Source: an uncultured Oscillospiraceae bacterium
Lineage (GTDB): Bacteria; Bacillota; Clostridia; Oscillospirales; Acutalibacteraceae
DNA: 38,484 bases
NCBI GenBank assembly: GCA_905198295.1
Contig: CAJKBW010000019.1
Location: 1 to 38,484, forward strand
Direction of reading: 5' to 3'
A program made the translations under genes and the position numbers. This document shows positions 17,560 to 25,000 of this stretch, piece by piece. How positions within the stretch are numbered: position 1 is the first letter of the stretch; every line of letters begins with the position of its first letter. Under the pieces are notes generated by a model. It saw nothing but the letters and a program-made list of their open reading frames with translations, had not been told where the DNA came from and ran no database searches.

Positions 17560-17587
17560 ATGTTTATGGGCAATACCGGGGATTTAT
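17560..17587 (-). promoter_or_regulatory. Possible sigma-E-type promoter of yabP
   Basis: On the minus strand GGTATAAA (ATA at 17585-17587) is followed after 16 bp by CATAAACAT (17560-17568). This matches the sigma-E pattern ATA-N16-18-CATACANT with two differences in the -10. yabP and yabQ are sigma-E-dependent in Bacillus. No sigma-A promoter is apparent in the interval. Confidence 0.5.
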
Positions 17588-17619
17588 ACCAGCTTGCCGC
17601 CACATTTGTTACAGGCGGC

Positions 17620-17659
17620 AAAAAACAAGGCAGGGCATGGAAAAATCCACGTCCTGCCT
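17620..17659 (-). terminator. Terminator of the kinase-nucleotidyltransferase / GNAT operon
   Basis: AGGCAGG (17628-17634) pairs with CCTGCCT (17653-17659), with a further inner helix; on the minus strand it is followed by TTGTTTTTTG. Confidence 0.82.
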
Positions 17660-17696
17660 GTTTGTCTCTATTCGCTGCGGTTCTCAAAACGGCCTG

Positions 17697-18074
17697 TCAC
17701 TTTTTACCGATCATATACGACTGCAGACCCTTGACGCACCCGTTCTTTTCATAAAACGCCTCTGCTCCAGGCTGTGCGCCGAAATACAGCATTGTCGGCG
17801 TATTGTCCCTAGCCATTTGCAGAAGACGGCTGCCGATCCCCTGCCGCTGATATTCCGGAAGTACCAGCAGTTCAGTAATGGTTCCAAAATAACAGCCGTC
17901 AGATAGTATCCGCAGGCAACCCACAAGCTTTTCGCCGTCATAGGCGGTTATGTTCATGGTTTTGGACAAAGCGGCCTGTGTTTTCTCTTCCGGATATTTT
18001 CCGGGCCATATACGGTTGACAAAGGCAATAAAAGCTGAAGCGTCCAGCATCTGATCGTTTACCCTGTATTCCAT
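17697..18074 (-). CDS. GNAT-family N-acetyltransferase
   Basis: 125 residues from ATG at 18074, 6 bases after AAAGGG; a longer frame reaching 18227 lies wholly inside the upstream gene. The GNAT fold is shown by the central TITELLVLPEYQRQGIGSRLLQMA, which contains the acetyl-CoA pyrophosphate loop RQGIGS, and the C-terminal FYEKNGC motif. It transfers acetyl groups to an amine, substrate unknown. It begins 10 bp after the kinase-nucleotidyltransferase gene and shares its terminator, so it may act on a sugar or sugar nucleotide, but this is only context. Confidence 0.86.
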   Translation of the reverse strand: MEYRVNDQMLDASAFIAFVNRIWPGKYPEEKTQAALSKTMNITAYDGEKLVGCLRILSDGCYFGTITELLVLPEYQRQGIGSRLLQMARDNTPTMLYFGAQPGAEAFYEKNGCVKGLQSYMIGKK

Positions 18075-18084
18075 GACGTTCCCT

Positions 18085-20127
18085 TTATTCGGAGCATTTT
18101 GCAGGCGCATACACGGCGACGATCTCCGCCATGCGGGCCTGTTTGCTCTCCATATCCGCCACAAGCCGGAACTGCGTACGGCAGCGATCCAGATTCTGGC
18201 CTGGACGGCTGGTTTTGAAATAAACATCGCCCTGCAGATAATCGGTCAAAAACCGCATGCCGCATTCCAAGGTAATCAGCTTGGCAGCAAAAGGCAGCAT
18301 TTCGATCTCCTTTGCCGTCAGACTGTCGCCGCATTCGCTCAGATAGCCCCGCACATAAGCCTCGAACAGTTCGAGACTGCACGACACTTTATGCAGATCC
18401 GTCTCATCCTCTGCCGCCGTGCTTGCGCCAAAGCGGATGCTGTCCCCGAAATCATACAGCGACAGCCCCGGCATAACCGTATCCAGATCGATTACGCATA
18501 CCGGCTCACCGGTGCGTTCATCCAGCAGCACATTGTTCAGCTTGGTGTCGTTATGGGTGACCCGCAGCGGCAGCTCCCCTCTTTCCAGCATATCCACCAG
18601 TACCGACGTATCCGCTTTGCGGGCACGCACGAAAGAAATCTCCTCCTGCACTTCTTGTGCACGACCGGCAATATCCTGTTGTACTGCGCGTTCAAAGTCC
18701 GCATACCGCGAGGCGGTATTATGAAAGCGCGGAATGATTTCGTACAGTGTCTGCGGCGGAAAATCCGCCAGCAGACGCTGAAACCGGCCGAACGCCACGC
18801 CGGAATGTGCAAAGGATTCCGGCGTATCGGCTGTTTCCAGGCTTACCGTCTTTTCCACAAACAGCAGCATACGCCAGCCGCTGCCCTGCCCGTCGAGGCA
18901 GTAGCTTTTTCCGTCCTTTGTCGGGATCAGTGTCAGGCATTCCCGTGCGGGATCCCCTCCCTGTTCGGCAATTTTTTCCCGCAGGTAGGCGGTTATGCGT
19001 TCGACGTTGGCCATCAGCGCGGCAATATTGGTAAAAACACGGCTGTTGATCCGCTGCAGAATGTAGCGGCCGTCCGGTGCGTTGTTCCGCTCACAGCGCA
19101 CGAGATAGGTATCGTTGATATGTCCGTTGCCGTAAGCGTGAATAGAGGCCACGCGGCCTTCGGTGGCAAAATGCGCACACAGCTCCTGCAGCTGGCGGTT
19201 CCGGCTGGCCTCCCATAAAGACGGCGGGTACACGCCGTCTGAGACCATACCATGAACCGCGTCAATCACCTTCTGCCGGTCCTCGGGATAGGTCATGCCG
19301 TACCATCGGTCTGCGGTGCGCAGCACCTGCACATCCGCCTCTCCGCTTTCCACCAGACAGTCCACTACATACGGAAGATAAAACTCCGCCTTAGTCAAAT
19401 CCCGGCCCGGCGTATCCAGAAACTGCCGGAACTTATCCTCAAAGCGCTCCAGGGCACCGGCCGGAAAAGCCCAGCAGTTCATCGAAACGGTACAGTGCTC
19501 GGGAAGCGCTTCCCAGGTTGCGCCGTCATCCTCGGTGAACATCGGACGGCCGTCCCGCAGTTCAATATGCGTGCGCTCTACCAACCCGGTCAGATAGCCC
19601 TCCGGATTGACCGTACACACACCGCGGGAAACATAGCCGTTTTCGGTCAGCGTATTTTCCAGCTGATAACCTGCCATTGCGATATGCATCTTTCCCGTCT
19701 GCGGCCGGGTCAGAAAATCGTACAGCAGCCGGTAGCCGTCGCGTCCGTAATAATCGTCCGCATTGATGACCGCAAACGGACCCTTTACCACATCGCGGCA
19801 GCACAGCACCGCGTGTCCGGTTCCCCACGGCTTTACCCGTCCTTCCGGCACTGTATAGCCATCCGGCAGCTTATCCAGCTCCTGATACACATATTCCACC
19901 GGCACATGCTGGGCGATCCGGTCACCGATGTTCTGGCGGAAAGCCTCTTCAATGGCATGTTTGATCACAAACACCACTTTGCCGAAGCCAGCCGATACCG
20001 CGTCGTAAATCGAATAATCGATAATCTTTTCCCCTGACGGGCCAACCGGAGTGATCTGTTTAAGTCCGCCGAACCGGCTGCCCATCCCCGCAGCCATAAT
20101 CACCAAAGTCGGTCTGGTTTTTTCCAC
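18085..20127 (-). CDS. Bifunctional nucleotidyltransferase / NahK-like N-acetylhexosamine 1-kinase fusion
   Basis: 680 residues from a GTG at 20127, 8 bases after AAAGGA. Residues 1-~295 are an NDP-sugar pyrophosphorylase with GMGSRFGG (14-21), Lys23 and the acidic pair NADD (124-125). Residues ~310-680 are an aminoglycoside-phosphotransferase-fold kinase very like Bifidobacterium NahK, with GNGHINDTYLV near 333-343, the catalytic loop THNDTKLNN (524-532), metal-binding IDLD (546-549), and SLYDFGDSIRFGAST. NahK phosphorylates GlcNAc/GalNAc at C1, and the N-terminal half could then join the sugar phosphate to UTP. The fusion is analogous in logic to FKP for fucose. It is divergent from galE and followed after 10 bp by a GNAT gene. 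The exact sugar and nucleotide are inferred. Confidence 0.85.
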   Translation of the reverse strand: MEKTRPTLVIMAAGMGSRFGGLKQITPVGPSGEKIIDYSIYDAVSAGFGKVVFVIKHAIEEAFRQNIGDRIAQHVPVEYVYQELDKLPDGYTVPEGRVKPWGTGHAVLCCRDVVKGPFAVINADDYYGRDGYRLLYDFLTRPQTGKMHIAMAGYQLENTLTENGYVSRGVCTVNPEGYLTGLVERTHIELRDGRPMFTEDDGATWEALPEHCTVSMNCWAFPAGALERFEDKFRQFLDTPGRDLTKAEFYLPYVVDCLVESGEADVQVLRTADRWYGMTYPEDRQKVIDAVHGMVSDGVYPPSLWEASRNRQLQELCAHFATEGRVASIHAYGNGHINDTYLVRCERNNAPDGRYILQRINSRVFTNIAALMANVERITAYLREKIAEQGGDPARECLTLIPTKDGKSYCLDGQGSGWRMLLFVEKTVSLETADTPESFAHSGVAFGRFQRLLADFPPQTLYEIIPRFHNTASRYADFERAVQQDIAGRAQEVQEEISFVRARKADTSVLVDMLERGELPLRVTHNDTKLNNVLLDERTGEPVCVIDLDTVMPGLSLYDFGDSIRFGASTAAEDETDLHKVSCSLELFEAYVRGYLSECGDSLTAKEIEMLPFAAKLITLECGMRFLTDYLQGDVYFKTSRPGQNLDRCRTQFRLVADMESKQARMAEIVAVYAPAKCSE

Positions 20128-20143
20128 AGAAATCGTCCTTTCC

Positions 20144-20162
20144 GCTCCGGAGTGCTCCGGAG
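20144..20162. repeat. Tandem direct repeat of a palindrome in the leader of the fusion gene
   Basis: GCTCCGGAG occurs at 20144-20152 and again at 20154-20162. Each copy contains the self-complementary CTCCGGAG, and the two can pair with each other. They lie just upstream of the ribosome site of the kinase-nucleotidyltransferase gene. Confidence 0.75.
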
Positions 20163-20196
20163 GAATGCTGAATTTACCCGCCTTATCTCCTGCCTC

Positions 20197-20224
20197 TTGC
20201 AAACGACTGTAATACGGGTATAAT
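20197..20224 (+). promoter_or_regulatory. Promoter of galE
   Basis: TTGCAA (20197-20202) and TATAAT (20219-20224) with 16-bp spacing, 39 bp before the galE start. Confidence 0.7.
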
Positions 20225-20263
20225 AAAATAGCAACGTTTCTATTATAGACGGGAGGAACCAAA

Positions 20264-21280
20264 ATGGCAATACTAATTACTGGCGGCTGCGGATATATCG
20301 GCAGCCATACCTGCCTGGAGATGCTGGCGGCAGGTTACGACATCGTTGTTCTCGACAACTATTACAACGCTAAACCCGAAGCCCTGCACCGCGTTCAGTC
20401 CCTCGCCGGAAAAATCTTTCCGTTCTACGAATGCGATATCCGGGATGCCGACGGTCTGCGCCGCATCTTCCGCGAAAACCAAATCGACGCCGTGATTCAT
20501 TTCGCCGGTTTGAAGGCGGTCGGTGAATCGGTCCAAAAACCGCTCGCTTATTACGACAACAACGTCGGCGGCACGGTGACCCTCTGTCAGGTGATGGCCG
20601 AAGCGGGCTGCAAACGCATGATTTTCAGCTCCTCCGCCACCGTTTACGGCATGAATAACCCCTCCCCGCTGCGGGAGGACATGCCCACCGGGGCAGTCAC
20701 CAACCCCTATGGCCGTACCAAGTATATCATTGAAGAAATTCTCAAGGACACCTGCGCCTCCGACGAAGAATGGTCAGCGGTGCTGCTGCGGTACTTCAAC
20801 CCCATTGGCGCACACGAGAGCGGGCGGATCGGTGAGGATCCCAACGGCATCCCGAACAACCTGATGCCGTATATTTCCCAGGTAGCCATCGGTAAACTGC
20901 CGCGCTTATCGGTATACGGCGACGACTACGACACCCATGATGGTACCGGCGTGCGCGATTATATCCATGTAGTGGATCTGGCGGTGGGCCATGTCAAGGC
21001 GGTCGAATACGCGCTCGGCCATACCGGCGCGGAAGCCTTTAATCTCGGTACCGGCGTCGGTTACAGCGTACTCGATATCGTCAAGGCTTTCAAGCAGGCC
21101 AACGGCGTCGACGTACCCTACGTCATCGCTCCCCGCCGCGCCGGTGACATTGCCACCTGCTATTCCGATCCGGGCAAGGCACAGCGGGTGCTCGGCTGGA
21201 AGGCGGAGCACGACCTCGCCGCCATGTGCCGTGATTCCTGGCGCTGGCAGTCCCAGAATCCGAAGGGCTACGACGCCTGA
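20264..21280 (+). CDS. galE: UDP-glucose/UDP-N-acetylglucosamine 4-epimerase
   Basis: 338 residues, the same length as E. coli GalE. Short-chain dehydrogenase fold with the NAD-binding TGGCGYIGSHT (6-16) and the catalytic triad Ser124, Tyr149 and Lys153 (YGRTK). It interconverts UDP-Glc/UDP-Gal and possibly UDP-GlcNAc/UDP-GalNAc. At the sugar-pocket gatekeeper, Tyr299 in E. coli, this protein has Cys299 in ATCYSDP, as human GALE has Cys307; the small residue permits N-acetylated sugars. The start follows GGGAGG by 7 bases. It is monocistronic, ended by a strong terminator, and divergent from the kinase-nucleotidyltransferase fusion. Confidence 0.96.
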   Translation: MAILITGGCGYIGSHTCLEMLAAGYDIVVLDNYYNAKPEALHRVQSLAGKIFPFYECDIRDADGLRRIFRENQIDAVIHFAGLKAVGESVQKPLAYYDNNVGGTVTLCQVMAEAGCKRMIFSSSATVYGMNNPSPLREDMPTGAVTNPYGRTKYIIEEILKDTCASDEEWSAVLLRYFNPIGAHESGRIGEDPNGIPNNLMPYISQVAIGKLPRLSVYGDDYDTHDGTGVRDYIHVVDLAVGHVKAVEYALGHTGAEAFNLGTGVGYSVLDIVKAFKQANGVDVPYVIAPRRAGDIATCYSDPGKAQRVLGWKAEHDLAAMCRDSWRWQSQNPKGYDA

Positions 21281-21341
21281 GCCACTGTCCGCACTTCTGT
21301 TTTATCTTAGTCGTTCCGCAGGGAATATATTCGTCCCGTAA

Positions 21342-21382
21342 AGCAAAAGCGGCCCGAACTTTAAGTTCGGGCCGCTTTTGCT
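21342..21382. terminator. Bidirectional terminator between galE and the zinc-ribbon gene
   Basis: A perfect 19-bp stem (21342-21360 with 21364-21382) with a 3-base loop. The run TTTTGCT ends the stem on both strands, so it can stop both converging transcripts. Confidence 0.88.
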
Positions 21383-21395
21383 GTTTCGGCAGCAT

Positions 21396-22343
21396 TTACC
21401 CTATCTGCTGCTGATATATGAGCTCACTTTGCTGCTCGCGGAACGCTTCGGTCCCCTCCAGCGGGGTATCGGTCCGCGTGACCTCACACGCCATTTTTTC
21501 GCCGTTAAATTCAATTTCCAGCTTTGGTGCGGTTTTTCCCGTACAGGTGACCAGAAGCAGCGTATCGCCGGAATTTCCGGCGCTGTCAACCATCGTCAGG
21601 CCCAGCGTACGGCTGAAGCCAAACCATCCGGAACGCACGCCGACCGAAGTCACCTGCGGATGTTCCGTCAGACGGGGCATATACAGCAGATACTGTACCG
21701 TCACCCGGTCTCCTTCTTCACGTTCATAACACAGCGCATAGGCGGAATCCCAGTCACTGCCGCAGGTGTCCAGCCACTGTGCCGCTTCCGGATTTTTTGT
21801 TTCCTGCAGGTATTCCTCCACCGGAAGTGTCATAACGCTCGTCGAATCGGCCGGCACAGCGGAATAGGTGGAAAACGCAAAAAACAAAAGAATCAGCAGC
21901 ATCACCGGGATCAGAATAACCACCAGAAGAATCCTGCTGAGCAGCCGGTCCCCGGCTTTGACCGGGCCGGCCGCAGGGGCCTGCACTTCCGGCAGCGGCT
22001 GCGCACAGCGGGGACAAAAACGCCACCCCGCCTCCACCGGTGCGGAACAATGCGGGCAAGCCGGACGCAGGCGTGCGGAACAATGCGGGCAGATGGCATA
22101 CTCCCGCTCAATGGAAGCGCCGCACTGCGGGCAACGGCAGTCCGGATAGCTGCCCCGCACCAGCAGATACACAATAAAGCCGACCAGAGATGGCGCCAGG
22201 ACGGCGATCACAGTCCACAGCACAGCATTCATGCCGCGGCGCGATGCATCCCGGTAAACGTATACGCCGATCAACACAAAAACAGCGGCTGCGAGTAAGA
22301 GAACCAAACCGCACAAAATTAAACCTGCTGCTGAATAGCTCAT
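21396..22343 (-). CDS. Zinc-ribbon membrane protein, unknown function
   Basis: 315 residues. Two membrane segments near 5-28 and 41-63, then four CPxC knuckles (CPQC, CPHC, CPHC, CPRC, about 71-117) that would form two zinc ribbons on the cytoplasmic side, a third membrane segment (~137-160), and a ~150-residue extracytoplasmic domain I do not recognise. It overlaps the upstream small membrane gene by 4 bases (ATGA) and is the third gene of an ECF sigma operon. It could be an accessory sensor or a target of that system; no function can be assigned. Confidence 0.82.
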   Translation of the reverse strand: MSYSAAGLILCGLVLLLAAAVFVLIGVYVYRDASRRGMNAVLWTVIAVLAPSLVGFIVYLLVRGSYPDCRCPQCGASIEREYAICPHCSARLRPACPHCSAPVEAGWRFCPRCAQPLPEVQAPAAGPVKAGDRLLSRILLVVILIPVMLLILLFFAFSTYSAVPADSTSVMTLPVEEYLQETKNPEAAQWLDTCGSDWDSAYALCYEREEGDRVTVQYLLYMPRLTEHPQVTSVGVRSGWFGFSRTLGLTMVDSAGNSGDTLLLVTCTGKTAPKLEIEFNGEKMACEVTRTDTPLEGTEAFREQQSELIYQQQIG

Positions 22344-22615
22344 TGTATCTTCCCTCTCCTTTGCGTGTACAGGATGGCAATGACGCCGCTGCCGACGGTT
22401 GAAACGAGCACTGTTCCTACGCAGAATAGTGTCAGCAGCGGAGCCATGCCCCGCATAAACAGGCCAAGTGCCAGAATCACGAACTGAAAAAGGATTCCTC
22501 CTGCCGCCAGCAGTGCAGTCTGGCGGCGCAGCCTGCGCTGTTCAAGACGGGCACGAAGCAGAGTTTCACAAAGAGCCGGTGGGTTTTCCTGTTCAAAAGA
22601 ATAAATCTGCTTCAT
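22340..22615 (-). CDS. Small membrane protein of the ECF sigma operon, possible anti-sigma factor
   Basis: 91 residues. An N-terminal basic, amphipathic cytoplasmic part (MKQIYSFEQENPPALCETLL then Arg-rich, 1-35) and two membrane segments (about 38-58 and 63-85). It overlaps the sigma gene by 23 bases and the zinc-ribbon gene by 4. Anti-sigma factors usually sit directly after their ECF gene and have a cytoplasmic N-terminus plus membrane anchor, so the position fits; the sequence shows no ZAS zinc motif (HxxxCxxC), so this role is only a guess. Confidence 0.78.
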   Translation of the reverse strand: MKQIYSFEQENPPALCETLLRARLEQRRLRRQTALLAAGGILFQFVILALGLFMRGMAPLLTLFCVGTVLVSTVGSGVIAILYTQRRGKIQ

Positions 22616-23087
22616 CTTTCAGCTCCTCCTTCAGCCGCTGTCTCGCTTTATTCAGCCTCGATTTTACCGTTCCCGGCGGTATGTTCAGTACCGCTGCGGC
22701 CGACACGGTATCCATGTCGCGGAAATAAAACAGCACGACGGTCAGCCGCAGTTTCTCCGGCAGCCTGTTAACCGCTGCATAAAGCGCTGTATAGTCCTGC
22801 CGTTTTGGCGCCGGCACAGCCTGAAGAACAGCGTCCTTCTCCGCATTATCCGCAAACTCAAACATCGGCGCGCGCCGCAGATGTCTCCAGGCACTGCGGT
22901 AGGTATTCACACAAATTCTGGTCAGCCATGGCTCAAACGGCTTTGCCGGATCATATCGTGCGAAATTCTTTACCGCCTTCATCCAGGTTTCCTGGTACAG
23001 GTCGTCCGCATCCAGAACGTTGGCGCAAAGATGCCGGCACAGTCCATACAAACGTCTGCCGTACTGCTGTATATACGGATCGATCAT
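22593..23087 (-). CDS. ECF-subfamily RNA polymerase sigma factor
   Basis: 164 residues. Region 2 (about 1-75) includes LDADDLYQETWMKAVKNFARYD, the core-binding and -10 recognition helices. Region 4 (about 105-155) has a helix-turn-helix ending in IPPGTVKSRLNKARQRLKEEL for the -35. There is no region 1 or 3, as in ECF factors. The start is ATG at 23087, 8 bases after a full AAAGGAGG; an upstream in-frame ATG lacks a site. It heads an operon with a small membrane protein and a zinc-ribbon membrane protein, and has its own ECF-like promoter, pointing to autoregulation. Confidence 0.93.
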   Translation of the reverse strand: MIDPYIQQYGRRLYGLCRHLCANVLDADDLYQETWMKAVKNFARYDPAKPFEPWLTRICVNTYRSAWRHLRRAPMFEFADNAEKDAVLQAVPAPKRQDYTALYAAVNRLPEKLRLTVVLFYFRDMDTVSAAAVLNIPPGTVKSRLNKARQRLKEELKDEADLFF

Positions 23088-23112
23088 TCTTTGCGCCTCC
23101 TTTCCATTCTCA

Positions 23113-23140
23113 AATACGCCGCAAAGATGCAGAAGGTTCA
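23113..23140 (-). promoter_or_regulatory. ECF-type promoter of the sigma operon (likely autoregulated)
   Basis: On the minus strand TGAACC (23135-23140), 16 bp, then CGTATT (23113-23118). This fits the TGAAAC/TGAACC-N16-CGTA pattern of ECF promoters. It is 26 bp from the start codon, directly after the preceding gene's terminator. No sigma-A promoter is visible. Confidence 0.6.
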
Positions 23141-23150
23141 TTTCCCTGTG

Positions 23151-23188
23151 AAAAAATAAACCGGCACGACCTGGGTCATGCCGGTTTA
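23151..23188 (-). terminator. Terminator of the peptidylprolyl isomerase gene
   Basis: A 10-bp stem (23157-23166 with 23179-23188) continued by an inner 4-bp helix, followed on the minus strand by TTTTTT. Confidence 0.9.
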
Positions 23189-23202
23189 CAGCGCGGCTGT
23201 TA

Positions 23203-24702
23203 TCAGCCCTTGATTTTTTTGAGCAGCTTATCGCTGAAATTCACCTTGTACTTGCTTTCATAGGTTTCATACAGCGCCTCATAATCCTCCGCGCGCTTCG
23301 CCTCGGTGGTCTTGGCTTTCCAGGCGACATCGCCGTCCCCTTCGAAATACATCAGATGGTAGCCGTAGTCGGTTTCCACGATTCCGGTTTCCCCTACTGT
23401 GCGGGCTTCATCGAAGCACCAGTCTTCAAACGCTTCCACCATCTGCCCTTTGCGGACATTCAGATACTGCCCGCCGTTGGCGGCGGATCCGGTATCCTCC
23501 GTATATTTCTCGGCAAGCGTACCGAAAGCCTCCGCCGTCTTCTCCCCATTAGAAAACTCCTTGCGCACGGCTGTTGCCTTCTCAAGCGCAGCATCCGCCG
23601 AGCCGTAGGTCTCCTCGGTAAACAGAATGTGCCGTACATTCTTGGTCGGGTATTCCTCACGGGCAGGCGCCTTGATCAGCAGAGCCACCGTATATTTATT
23701 GGTTCCTTCGATCACTTTGGTGTCTCCCGCTTTGCGGCCCTCCTCATACGCCCATTTGGCTATTTCCGAAGAGGAAGAATACGTCGTATCCTCGGTCAAG
23801 GTGCTCTTCAGCGTCTTTTCGATCTTCTCCTCGTCATCCTCACCGGTCTCTTTCAGAAAGGCCTTCACCCATTCGTCAAAAGCTTCGGCTGTTGTACACG
23901 CTGCCAGTTCATCGGCTGATGCCTTGGCTGCCGCAAGCGCCTCGGTTTTCGCTTCTTCGCTTGCATCGCTGTCAAACTCTGCTTTAACGGTATAGCTCTT
24001 ATAGCTGTAAACCGTCAGCGTCTGCTGGTTCTTTTCAAAATAAGCCTCCAGTTCCTCATCCGAATAAGTAAAGCCATTGTATTTCTGTTCATAAAAGCTG
24101 TTGGCCAGCGTGTACAGCTCCATACAGCGCTGCATATCCTCCCGGGTTACCCCATTGCCGTAAATCGAACTGATATATTTATCGAAGGTTGTCCCCTGAG
24201 CCTGTGCCTGTTTATCGATGGCATCAAGCTGATTTTTGATTGACGTCTTCTCCTCGTCTGTCAGCTCCACGCCCTCCGCTTTCGCAGCCTCTGCGAGAAC
24301 CACCAGCTGCTGCACCTGAGCCTTGGTGCCGGACATGAAATAGTCAAACCAGGTCTGCGTATCCGAATACCGCTGCGATTTCAGCGACTTGGTCTGATCA
24401 ATGGAACTGTTTGAGTTGTTGCTTAAGTAATACTGTACCTGGGAATTAAAAAAATACGACATCATGGCGTTGTCGATTTCATAGCTGTCGGAGGTGACCG
24501 ATATAGTGCTGCGCAGGAATTTTCCGGCAGCCGACAGACTGCCCAGCACAATTGCGCCGATGAGCACCACGGCAAAACACGGCACCAGCACAGCTGTGGC
24601 GATTTTGATGCGGCGCTGACGGCGCTGCTTTTTTTCCAGCTCCTTCTGCTTTTGCGCTTTCTCCTGCTCCTTGGCGATACGATTGCGGTTTCCCTTTCCC
24701 AT
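23203..24702 (-). CDS. Membrane-anchored PpiC/parvulin-type peptidylprolyl isomerase (PrsA/SurA-like)
   Basis: 499 residues from ATG at 24702, 10 bases after AAAGGA. A very basic cytoplasmic N-terminus (1-31) and one membrane segment (~32-58) are followed by a large extracytoplasmic part: a SurA-N-like helical region with many Lys/Glu/Asp residues, then a parvulin domain (~355-460, beginning VRHILFTEE and containing NGGQYLNVRKGQMVEAFEDW). Such proteins fold secreted proteins at the membrane surface. Unlike PrsA it has no lipobox, so it is anchored by the helix. It is monocistronic with a strong terminator. A minus-strand TATACT near 24800 may be its -10, but I found no convincing -35; apart from that and the downstream gene's terminator, 24703-25000 shows nothing. 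Confidence 0.86.
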   Translation of the reverse strand: MGKGNRNRIAKEQEKAQKQKELEKKQRRQRRIKIATAVLVPCFAVVLIGAIVLGSLSAAGKFLRSTISVTSDSYEIDNAMMSYFFNSQVQYYLSNNSNSSIDQTKSLKSQRYSDTQTWFDYFMSGTKAQVQQLVVLAEAAKAEGVELTDEEKTSIKNQLDAIDKQAQAQGTTFDKYISSIYGNGVTREDMQRCMELYTLANSFYEQKYNGFTYSDEELEAYFEKNQQTLTVYSYKSYTVKAEFDSDASEEAKTEALAAAKASADELAACTTAEAFDEWVKAFLKETGEDDEEKIEKTLKSTLTEDTTYSSSSEIAKWAYEEGRKAGDTKVIEGTNKYTVALLIKAPAREEYPTKNVRHILFTEETYGSADAALEKATAVRKEFSNGEKTAEAFGTLAEKYTEDTGSAANGGQYLNVRKGQMVEAFEDWCFDEARTVGETGIVETDYGYHLMYFEGDGDVAWKAKTTEAKRAEDYEALYETYESKYKVNFSDKLLKKIKG

Positions 24703-24949
24703 CAGGCGGACTTCCTTTCTGTTGACCATTTATTCCTTTGATCGGAGACACCGTATCCCCTCCAGCTAATACCGGAAGCTGGGCACGGCATATACGCATA
24801 GAGTATACCGAAGATCCGTGACCAACGTGTGAAAAAAATGTAAACTCATCAGCAAACTATCCAAAATTATATTGGTGCAAGCTGCTCTCTTTGTGGGCGT
24901 ATTTTACGGATTTACACACATCTTTTCTCATCCGGACACAATGAGCAAA

Positions 24950-24981
24950 GCAGCCCCCGTCCCACAACGGACAGGGGCTGC
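24950..24981 (-). terminator. Terminator of the DUF4870-like zinc-ribbon gene
   Basis: A 13-bp stem with one G-U pair (24950-24962 with 24969-24981), then TTTGCTC on the minus strand. Confidence 0.75.
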
Positions 24982-25000
24982 AGCCAAAATCTATTTTTCT

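Noticed and set aside
17594..17621. An 8-bp inverted repeat with 12-base loop as a terminator.
   Set aside because: No T-run follows the stem on either strand in the right place; it is kept only as an unexplained dyad near the yabP promoter.
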